This document shows, piece after piece, positions 38,972-47,006 of a DNA stretch of 64,000 nt. The notes under the pieces are model-generated. The model was not told the DNA's origin. It did no database searches and saw only the letters and a list, made by a program, of their open reading frames with translations. The DNA is taken from positions 2,976,001 to 3,040,000 of the forward strand of contig NZ_CP144460.1 in the NCBI RefSeq assembly GCF_040182365.1, read 5' to 3'. Numbering within the stretch: the stretch's first letter is position 1; each line of letters begins with the position of its first letter. The translations under genes and the position numbers were made by a program. Source of the DNA: Xanthomonas sp. 10-10. Its GTDB lineage: Bacteria; Pseudomonadota; Gammaproteobacteria; Xanthomonadales; Xanthomonadaceae.

Positions 38972-41900
38972 CGGGTCGATCCCTGGCGCCGGGTCGGCGT
39001 GCTGGCTGGCTTGATCTGCACCTTGAGGGGAACCGACACCGCCCCGGTGGGCGCACGCCCTTGCGCGGTGCCGGTCAGGCCGATCTGCCCGGGTTGCGCG
39101 TAACGCGCCGGCGCCAGCACCGGCCATTGCACCGGCAGGCGCTCGCGCGAGCCGTCGTTGTATTGCACGCTCACAAAGCCCGGCAGCGTGGGCGCCTGCC
39201 CGGCCACTGCGCTCACCTCGGGCAAGGCCTGCACGGTGTTGATCTGCCCCGGCGGCGTGGCGCGTACCCAGACCATGGCCTTGACCGGAACCACCCCCTC
39301 CACCAGCCCCTGCACCTCCACCGTACCCTCGCTGCCCAACCGCTCGACCGCCAACTCCGGCCACTGCACCGCCACCGGCAGCACGCTGCCATCGGCGAAG
39401 AAGGCATCGACCTGCGGCGGGAACACCGGCAGCTGGCCGGGCGCGGTACGCAGGTCGATCGCTTCCACGCGCGTGGGCAACTCCGAGTGCACCTGCCATT
39501 CGTCTACGCCGATGGGCATGCGCCCGTCGGCGCCGGGCTGGGTGGCGAGCACCGCACGCACCGCGGTGGCGACCACCGGCGCAAAGCGGGCGGTGCTGGC
39601 GGCACCGCTGACAGCGGCGGCAATCGGGTAGCCGCCGTCGGCGACGATGTCCTGCCAGCGGCCGTCGTGCAGTGCCTGCAACGTCCAGCTGGCGGGTGCG
39701 GCCACCCCGCCGCGGGGCTGGTCGTTCCAGAAGTACAGCGTGCTGGACGACAGCCGCACCGGCCGCGGCCACTGGTACTGCAGCCAGAGCGTGGCCGGTT
39801 GTTCGCTCCCGTAACTGCCCCAGCGCCGGCTGCCCTTCGGCTGGCTGCCCGCTGCGGGAACGAACCCGTCGTTGAGCGCCTGCACGCGGTACTGCGAGCC
39901 GGTCAGTTGCGCGCTGACCGTGGCCAGCACGTGCAGGGCCACGCTCTGCAGCACTGGCGCCGCGGGCACGAGCAGCTGCACGTCGGCGTGGCCGTCCAAC
40001 GCACCGTCGTTGGCCGCCAGCCGCACCGTGTACGCACCCGGACGCGTGAAGCGCACCGCCGTATGCACTGCGGCAGGATCTTCGAACACCGCATCGCCAC
40101 CCTGCGGGCCTTGCAGCATCTGCCAGCGCACCTGCAACGCGCCGTTGGGCAAGCCGTCATCGCCCACCCGGCCGTTCACCATCACCGCGCCATCGGCACC
40201 GGGATCGTCCAGCTGCCATGCCTGCACCTGCGGCGGTGCATTGCCGGCAACCGCAGGCGCGGCCAGGCCACTGTCGAAGACCTGGAGTTCCTTGATGCCG
40301 GTGCGTGCACTGCCGGCATGGGTCACCACCACGCGCAGCGCCTGCGCACGCAGCGCCGGAAAGCGCACCCGGTTGCGGTTGCCCACGGCGATCGCCGCAT
40401 CGCGCACCTGCCCGGGAACGGTCTTCCAGTTGCCGGCGCCGTCCTGGTATTGCACGGCATAGATCCATGGCGCGGCGTAGCCGGGATGGGTGCCCGACGG
40501 AAAACCATGCTGCACGCCTGCCGGGGCGGAGCTGCGATAGAAATACAGCACCACCTGATCCACCTGCCGCGGCTGGCCCAGGTCCAGCGCGATCCAGTCG
40601 CTGGCAGACGGCGAACCGGCGGTGCCCCAGAACGGGGTATTCGCGGTACTGCCATCCACCGCCGCAGTAGCGGCAAACCCTGGGGTGGCAAAACTGGCGG
40701 TGACCTGTGCGCCTTCTGCGAGATTCATGGTGGCGGTGGCCGGCAGCGTCGCATCCACGCCGGCCTTGCCCAGCAGTCGGGCAAGGCGCGAATCGGCAGC
40801 GATCGGCACCTGCGCCATCGACGCCAGTTGCGCCGGGTGCGCATCCAGCACCTGCGCCGCGCCGTTGCCATTGACCGCGTCCGGCGCTGCGCTCACCTGC
40901 CCGCTGGCCGGGTCGTAGATCACATGCGCAAGCCGGTCCACGCGAAACGCCAGCGTGCCATCCAGATACACGCTATAGCCCTGCGCGGCCCTGCCGTTGT
41001 AATGGCGCCCGTCGCGGTCCCAGACGATGCTCAGATTGCGATCGCGGTAGCGCAGGTTGTCGGCGGCGAAATGGTCCCAGCCGATGTCGATGGGATACAG
41101 CTCGATCCTGTCGTCGTTGCGTGGGCGCAGGCCCATCGCGTCCTCGATCATCGTGAAGTTGGTCGCCCCCAGCTGGGTGTGGTGAATCCACGAGCGGTAC
41201 CCGATCTTGCCGCCATCGCCGGCACTGCCCCTGGCCCAGAATTCGTTCTGGTCCGGGTAGCGGTTGTCGCCGTCGATATAGGGCGCCCATGCATTCCAGT
41301 ACAGCAGCTTGCGGTAGCTGCGCGCGCTCAGGAACGGGCTGGGGTAATCGCGCAGCGCCTCGCCGAACAGGCGGAACGCCACGGTGGCGTTGATGGTGGA
41401 AAAGTTGTTACTGCCCGAATCGGCGCCGCTGCCGCGCGCCTGCAGATCGACCTGGTTGGCGGTATAGAACGGAAACAGCGGGTAATGCGCTGCATCGGCG
41501 AACAGCCGCAATGCGCGCGCATACTTGGGGTCGTAGTCCGGCTCCCCCTGCTTGGGCATCAGGCCCACGCTGAAAGGGTAATAGTTGTTGGTTTCCTTCC
41601 AGTCCACCGGCAGGCGCGGCCCTTTCGCCTGGCGATGCTTGAGCAGCTCGCCGTGCAAGCCCACCGAGTCGGCGCTGTCGCTGTGGTCCTGCCACAACAC
41701 GTCCAGCACCGCCTGGCGGATGCGTTGTGCGGTCGCCTGCATGCGCTGCGCGGTTGCGCTGTCGCCGGCCAGTTGCGCTGCCTGCGCCGCGGCCTGCGCA
41801 TTGGCGTACACATAGGCGCTTTCGGTGCGATCCATGCGGATTTCGCCGTGCTTGGCCGCCCAGTCGAACGACACTGCATCGGCATCGTTGCCGGTCATCG

Positions 41901-43350
41901 CTGCCCAGTCGTATTCGATCAGGCCGTTGTGGTTGAGATCGTAGGCAGCCAGTACGCCGTCCACATCGCCGCTGCCATAGCGGGCCAGCTTTGCGGCCAG
42001 TGCGCGCGGGCCGCCATGCAGCTGCATCGAGCGCCAGGCAGCGGCGGTGATGTATTGCGCGTAGGAGTTGGACCAGTTTTCCGGCGAACCGGGGTTGTCG
42101 GTGTACTTGCCGCCGCCCGCGGTCTCGCCTGCGCTGAGCCAGCTGCCGTAGGCGTAGCTCGGGTCGCGCAGGTATTTCAGATCGTCCAGGAACATCCCGG
42201 TGGTCAGCACGATGGCGTTGTTGTAGCCCAGCACGCCCTCGATGGCGACCGGAAACTGGTAGTCGTTGCCCGGCACGTTGGCATCGAGAAAGTTGAAGCG
42301 CAGCACCCACCAGCGATAGAACAGGCTCTTGGTGATGTTCTGCTCTGGCGTGTCCAGATACGGCACGTTGTCCACCCACCAGCGGTTGTAGCTGGCGACG
42401 TGCTGTTGGTAGGCCTGTTGCGGCGACTGCGCGGCGATGCGGGTGTACTCGGCCTGCGCCTGCGGCAGTTCGTGCGTGAGCAGGCCCAGTTGCAGCTTCA
42501 GCGCCGGCGCCTGGCCGCTGGCAGGCACCGCCACCTCGCGTACCAGCTGGTTGCCGTCCACCCGGAAGCCATCGCCGGACAGGCGCGCAAACACCGTGGT
42601 GATGGCGTTGTAGGCATCGAACGCGCCGGTCAGCTCCGTGCCATCGGCATGCGGGGCCAGCGGCGAGAGCGCCTGCACCGACAGCGTATGCGCCGCGCCG
42701 TCCAGGCTGGACAGCACGATGCTGGCCACCGCCACGTTCTGCTCGGTGATGTACTTGACCAGATGCATCCGTACGCCTGCCGCAGCATCCTCGAACACGG
42801 TGCTGAAGTAGCTGGGCGTCTGGCGGCGCTGTTGCGGGCGCTCGGTCCACTGCACTGCACGGTCGCCTTGCGTGGAGAGGATGCGCAACAAGGCGTCGTA
42901 GTCGGCGGCATGCCAGTACGCGACCTGGCCGACGAAGCCGGGAATCTCGGGCTTGTGCGTGGCCAGAAAGGCCGCGCGGCCACGGGTGAACAGCCAATCG
43001 TTCTTGTCATCGTAGCCGCCGCCGGTGCCTTCGCGCACCAGCATGCGGTCGATCCAGAAATCGTTGCCCGCAGCCTGCCCTGCCCCTCGCGCGAGATCGG
43101 CAGCGTAGATCCTGGCAAGTTGCCCACCGGGTGCGAAGGCCACGCCGCTGTCGGGCACCGGATGCGCCAGCCCACGGAAATGCGGGTAGCCGATGTCCGC
43201 ATTGGCGACAGCCATGGGCGCGTCTTGTGCCGGCTTTGCGATCGCCACCGCCATCCCTGCCACCGCGCCGGCCCAGAGCAACCCGGCCAAACCCGCACGC
43301 ATGCCGCGCCCGTTGCGGCACAACGACATCAACACACGCAACGTGCGCAT
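38968..43350 (-). CDS. hypBA2: GH121 beta-L-arabinobiosidase (HypBA2-like), multidomain
   Basis: 1460 residues, exported (leader GLAGLLWAGAVAGMAVAIA). The catalytic region up to about residue 830 is an (alpha/alpha)6-type glycosidase domain (YNRWWVDNVPYLDTPEQNI, PVAIEGVLGYNNAIVLTTG, NEFWARGSAGDGGKIGYRSW, TMIEDAMGLRPRNDDRIE, ELYPIDIGWDHFAADN). Then come an F5/8-type C domain (TPFWGTAGSPSASDWIALDL), an Ig/PKD-like domain (FTRPGAYTVRLAANDG), a discoidin-like domain (ALNDGFVPAAGSQPKG) and two Big_4-like domains near the C terminus. HypBA2 releases beta-L-arabinobiose from Hyp-Ara3. Assignment rests on size, domain order and the flanking GH127, GH43 and receptors. Confidence 0.75.
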   Translation of the reverse strand: MRTLRVLMSLCRNGRGMRAGLAGLLWAGAVAGMAVAIAKPAQDAPMAVANADIGYPHFRGLAHPVPDSGVAFAPGGQLARIYAADLARGAGQAAGNDFWIDRMLVREGTGGGYDDKNDWLFTRGRAAFLATHKPEIPGFVGQVAYWHAADYDALLRILSTQGDRAVQWTERPQQRRQTPSYFSTVFEDAAAGVRMHLVKYITEQNVAVASIVLSSLDGAAHTLSVQALSPLAPHADGTELTGAFDAYNAITTVFARLSGDGFRVDGNQLVREVAVPASGQAPALKLQLGLLTHELPQAQAEYTRIAAQSPQQAYQQHVASYNRWWVDNVPYLDTPEQNITKSLFYRWWVLRFNFLDANVPGNDYQFPVAIEGVLGYNNAIVLTTGMFLDDLKYLRDPSYAYGSWLSAGETAGGGKYTDNPGSPENWSNSYAQYITAAAWRSMQLHGGPRALAAKLARYGSGDVDGVLAAYDLNHNGLIEYDWAAMTGNDADAVSFDWAAKHGEIRMDRTESAYVYANAQAAAQAAQLAGDSATAQRMQATAQRIRQAVLDVLWQDHSDSADSVGLHGELLKHRQAKGPRLPVDWKETNNYYPFSVGLMPKQGEPDYDPKYARALRLFADAAHYPLFPFYTANQVDLQARGSGADSGSNNFSTINATVAFRLFGEALRDYPSPFLSARSYRKLLYWNAWAPYIDGDNRYPDQNEFWARGSAGDGGKIGYRSWIHHTQLGATNFTMIEDAMGLRPRNDDRIELYPIDIGWDHFAADNLRYRDRNLSIVWDRDGRHYNGRAAQGYSVYLDGTLAFRVDRLAHVIYDPASGQVSAAPDAVNGNGAAQVLDAHPAQLASMAQVPIAADSRLARLLGKAGVDATLPATATMNLAEGAQVTASFATPGFAATAAVDGSTANTPFWGTAGSPSASDWIALDLGQPRQVDQVVLYFYRSSAPAGVQHGFPSGTHPGYAAPWIYAVQYQDGAGNWKTVPGQVRDAAIAVGNRNRVRFPALRAQALRVVVTHAGSARTGIKELQVFDSGLAAPAVAGNAPPQVQAWQLDDPGADGAVMVNGRVGDDGLPNGALQVRWQMLQGPQGGDAVFEDPAAVHTAVRFTRPGAYTVRLAANDGALDGHADVQLLVPAAPVLQSVALHVLATVSAQLTGSQYRVQALNDGFVPAAGSQPKGSRRWGSYGSEQPATLWLQYQWPRPVRLSSSTLYFWNDQPRGGVAAPASWTLQALHDGRWQDIVADGGYPIAAAVSGAASTARFAPVVATAVRAVLATQPGADGRMPIGVDEWQVHSELPTRVEAIDLRTAPGQLPVFPPQVDAFFADGSVLPVAVQWPELAVERLGSEGTVEVQGLVEGVVPVKAMVWVRATPPGQINTVQALPEVSAVAGQAPTLPGFVSVQYNDGSRERLPVQWPVLAPARYAQPGQIGLTGTAQGRAPTGAVSVPLKVQIKPASTPTRRQGSTR

Positions 43351-43654
43351 GCAATGGCTTCGTAGAAGGCGCTGGGCAACTGATTGGCCTGTCGTTGGGA
43401 AAGCTGCGCTAACCACCACGCCCGGGCGATGACCACCTGCCAGGCCCTGCTTGCGCAGGGTCCTGGGCATGCAACCTCAGGCCCGATGTGGCGACGACGG
43501 CCCCGGCTAAAGTCGCGCGTACTCCCACGCTGGCCGGATGTCGGGCGAGGCATCCACAAGCGCTTGCCGCAGGGCCACTGCCTGCGCTCGGCCTCGCGCA
43601 CGACAGCAGCACTGCTCGCCTTCCAGCACGCTCGGGATGCAGCTCCCATCCTGC
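43351..43654. other. intergenic, no gene seen
   Basis: 304 bp between the receptor and GH121 genes, both minus strand. Reading frames are antisense or shadow frames only. It may contain a second promoter or processing site but none is recognisable by eye. Confidence 0.4.
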
Positions 43655-46474
43655 TCAAAATTCCACCCGCAGCCGCGCCCAGAACGAGCGTCCCAGGGTG
43701 TCGTAGGTCGTGGCATCGGTATTGGCGGCGTTGGAGTAGCTGTAGAACCGCGGCGGCGCGCGATTGCCCAGGTTGTCCACGCCCATCGCCAGCGTGCTGT
43801 GCAGGGTTTCCAGCTTTCGGCTCAGCGACGCATCGTGATAGACCATCGAGCCGATCCGGAAATAGCGGCAGCTGCCGTCGGCATTGGTATCCAGGCAGAA
43901 ATCCTCGTACTGGCTTCCGTTGACGGTGTGGCCCAGGTAACGGGTGCTCCAGCTCGCGTGCCACGGCCCCTGGTCCCAGGCAAGATTGGCCACCGCGCGC
44001 CAGCGCGGCATGTTGCCCCAGCTGGAATTTTCGCCGACGTAATTGTGCGCATCGCCAGCGAAGCGATAATCGGAAAAGAACGTCGCATCCAGACCGGCAG
44101 CGAAACTGCCCCACGCCGTGCCGGGCAGCGTGTAGTGGATGCCGGCATCGTAGCCGCGAATATCGACCTTGCCGGTGTTATAGGCGAACGGTACCGACAC
44201 GCGCGTCAGCTGCCCGGTCGCATCGCGCTGGATCAGCGGACAAAACGCTGCTTCTCGCCCTTCGAAACAATCGCTGACCACTTGCTGCAGGCTCACGCCG
44301 GTCAGCATGTCCTCCAGCAGCACGCGCCAGCTGTCCACGTTGAGCGACAGGCCGCGCACCTGGTCCGGGTCGTACACCGCCCCCACGTTGTAGGAGCGGC
44401 CACGCTCGGGCTTGAGCTGAAAGCCGACATTGTTGGCGCCGGAGGTCACCACGTTGAACTGCGCAGTGTTGCTGAAGCTGCCATCGTTGGGCACGTTGGC
44501 GCAGGCCGGATTGGGTGCAGCGCCGGCATAGCCGTTGCAGGGGTCCTCGAAATCGCCGGTGGTGTCGATCACCGCGTTATAGGGCGAGCCGTACAGATCG
44601 CCCAGCGCGGGGGCGCGGAAGACCTGCGAGCCGGTGGCGCGCACCAGCAGATTGGCGATCGGCCGCCACTCGATTGCCACCTTGCTATTGGTCGTGTTGC
44701 CCCAGGCATCGTATTTGGAATAACGCGAGCCCAGATTGAGATTCAAGCTGCTGGCAAACGGCACGTCCTTGAGCAACGGCACCAACAACTCGGCGTAGGC
44801 CTCGCGCACCGATTCGTCGCGTCCTTGCTTGAGGATGCAGCCATCGTTGTAATCGCAGTTGCCATCGGCGTCGGCGGCGGCCACCTCGCTGCTGGTGCCC
44901 TGCGCGAATTTGTTGCTGCGATAGACCAGACCCACCGCTGCCTGCACCGCGCCGGCAGGAAGCTTGAACAGATCGCCGTTGGCGCTGATGTCGACAAACC
45001 GCATCTGGCTCTCGTCGATCAGGTCCACCGGCCGCTGGGTGCCGCGCAGCGCGGCGATGGTGGCCGGGTCGTTGGGGTTGAAGATGTTGATCGGCGTGCA
45101 GCCGGCGATCACTGCGCCGGGCGTGCCGCACTTGACCACACCATCGCTGTCCAGGAACGAGGCACCGGTGGCGTTGTTCAATGCCGAGGTGATGGAGAAA
45201 CCGGTGCGCACCAGCGTGTCCTTGTAGCGTGCATACCCCGCCGCCGCATCCCACTGCCAACTGGTGCCTTGCACGCGCCCACGCAGGCCGGCCACGATGT
45301 TGGTCTGGAACATCGTGGCGGTATAGACGCGCGTGTTGGCCTGGGTGGAGCGCAGCACGTAGCGGTCTAGCTGATCGCCGAACGGGTTGTAGTAATTGTC
45401 GACCGCCCCCTCCATTTCCATGCCGAACGCAGGCAGCTGCGAGGTGGTCTTGCTGCGCGTCCAGAACACGTCGGTGTATGCCTGGATGTCCGGGGTGATG
45501 TCGAAGCTGCCGTGCAAGGACGCGTTGGTGCGCTTGATCGGCGTGATCAGATACTGCCCGTCGTAGGCGTTGTAGCTGTCGGTCGCCGGATCGTAGGGGC
45601 GGAACGCGGTTTGGTCGACCGGGCCGGGCGGCACCCCGTCGGCCGGCGTCACGCGACGCCCATCGTTGAGGAATGCACGGGTATTGCCGCCGCGGACCTC
45701 GCTGACCTGCCCGTTGAAGAACTCCACCAACTTGGCGGCGTAGCGGCGGTCGCCGTTGAACACCGGGTTCATCGAGTTTTGCGAGAGCCCCACGATCAGC
45801 CCGCCGCGGTCCCAGGTCTTGCCCCACTCCACGCCCAGCGTGCGGCTGTTGGCATCGCCGTGCGTGCTCTGCGCGTAATCGGCCGTCGCCGCAAAGCCGT
45901 CGTACTTGTCCTTGAGGATGATGTTGACCACCCCGCCGATCGCATCGGAGCCATACACCGACGAGGCACCGTCGGTGAGCACCTCCACCCGCTCCACCAT
46001 CGCCACCGGGATCGCGTTGACATCCACGCCCGGTGCGGACGCCACGCTGCTGGCCGGCCCGGCCATGCGATGGCCGTTGACCAGCACCAGGGTGCGCTCG
46101 GGTCCCAGGTTGCGCAGCGACACCAGCGCGCGGCCATGGCTGAAGCCGGAGTTGAGCGCCGGGCCCGGCATGAAGCCGGACATCGCCGGGAGCTGCTGCA
46201 GCAACTGGCCGAGCGTGTTTTGCCCGCTGTCTTCGATGCGCTGGCGGTCGATCACGATGACCGGGCTGGCGGTTTCCGCATCCACGCGACGCAGGTGGGT
46301 GCCGGTGACATTGACGCGGTCCAGCGTCTGGGTGGCATCGTCGTCGGTCTGGCCGACTTGCTGCGCGAACGCCGGCGCGGTAGCGATGGACAAGACCAGC
46401 ACGATCGCATCGATCAACGGACGACGCCTGGAGACACGGCACTGCGACAACAGGGCGGAGCGGCGTGGCGACAT
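43655..46474 (-). CDS. TonB-dependent receptor, arabinooligosaccharide locus (2)
   Basis: A 939-residue outer-membrane receptor: leader ending TAPAFAQQVG (about residue 40), then LDRVNVTGTHLRRVDAETAS, plug motifs NTLGQLLQQLPAMSG, LVSLRNLGPERTLVLVNGH, VLTDGASSVYGSDAIGGVV, and C terminus FWARLRVEF. A GGAAT site precedes the ATG. It leads the run receptor-GH121-GH43-S9 peptidase on the minus strand and is paralogous to the receptor at 29586-32480; the two also share the Cys-rich loop around DPCNGY and NVACANVP or NPACANVP. Ligand not known. Confidence 0.9.
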   Translation of the reverse strand: MSPRRSALLSQCRVSRRRPLIDAIVLVLSIATAPAFAQQVGQTDDDATQTLDRVNVTGTHLRRVDAETASPVIVIDRQRIEDSGQNTLGQLLQQLPAMSGFMPGPALNSGFSHGRALVSLRNLGPERTLVLVNGHRMAGPASSVASAPGVDVNAIPVAMVERVEVLTDGASSVYGSDAIGGVVNIILKDKYDGFAATADYAQSTHGDANSRTLGVEWGKTWDRGGLIVGLSQNSMNPVFNGDRRYAAKLVEFFNGQVSEVRGGNTRAFLNDGRRVTPADGVPPGPVDQTAFRPYDPATDSYNAYDGQYLITPIKRTNASLHGSFDITPDIQAYTDVFWTRSKTTSQLPAFGMEMEGAVDNYYNPFGDQLDRYVLRSTQANTRVYTATMFQTNIVAGLRGRVQGTSWQWDAAAGYARYKDTLVRTGFSITSALNNATGASFLDSDGVVKCGTPGAVIAGCTPINIFNPNDPATIAALRGTQRPVDLIDESQMRFVDISANGDLFKLPAGAVQAAVGLVYRSNKFAQGTSSEVAAADADGNCDYNDGCILKQGRDESVREAYAELLVPLLKDVPFASSLNLNLGSRYSKYDAWGNTTNSKVAIEWRPIANLLVRATGSQVFRAPALGDLYGSPYNAVIDTTGDFEDPCNGYAGAAPNPACANVPNDGSFSNTAQFNVVTSGANNVGFQLKPERGRSYNVGAVYDPDQVRGLSLNVDSWRVLLEDMLTGVSLQQVVSDCFEGREAAFCPLIQRDATGQLTRVSVPFAYNTGKVDIRGYDAGIHYTLPGTAWGSFAAGLDATFFSDYRFAGDAHNYVGENSSWGNMPRWRAVANLAWDQGPWHASWSTRYLGHTVNGSQYEDFCLDTNADGSCRYFRIGSMVYHDASLSRKLETLHSTLAMGVDNLGNRAPPRFYSYSNAANTDATTYDTLGRSFWARLRVEF

Positions 46475-47006
46475 CGGAATTCCTTGTGCTTTAGGGGAAA
46501 ACGGCAACCTGCGCGCACGGTCACGCCGCACTGCAGCAGCGCAAGACCAGAGACGAATCACGACACGGACGACATCAGTGAATTGCCGCGCGACGCGGCA
46601 ACCGGCAAGGCAGGACGACGATGCTGCTGCTCTCCCCCTGAGAGCACGTAACCAATGCAGCGCAAGCCACGCAAAAAAATCTTGCAGCAACGACGCGCCA
46701 GCGTCTTGACGAATTTATCCGGCACGCGTGCGGAAATTCACGTGCTTTTGCCACACTGTCGACATAAAGCGCGGCGACGCAGGGCAAGCGGTTGTCGCTT
46801 ATAACCGACAACTGCCGGATCGACCATGCGCGCCTGATGGCAGCGCAGTGGCGGTATCGATCGCTACAGGGCGAGCGTTATGGCATGCCCCCTGCAGACA
46901 CCATGAAAAGTAACCTTGTTACTGACCGCGCAGGATCCGGCATTCGATGCCGAGCGCCGCACTCAGCAAGCGCCGCGCCTGGATGTCGGCACGGCAACGC
47001 CGTGCA
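46475..47006. promoter_or_regulatory. Upstream region of receptor 2, with inverted repeats
   Basis: No gene is seen in 532 bp. Two perfect inverted repeats occur: TTGCCGCG-CGA-CGCGGCAA at 46583-46601, about 110 bp upstream of the receptor ATG, and AGTAAC-CTT-GTTACT at 46909-46923. Either could be a regulator site; the second also lies just downstream of the glycosidase-like gene. Confidence 0.4.

Noticed and set aside
38764..43365. 1533-codon open frame on the plus strand
   Set aside because: Antisense to the whole GH121 gene and part of GH43; composition is Arg/Ala/His-rich with no domain signature, typical of a shadow frame in high-GC DNA.
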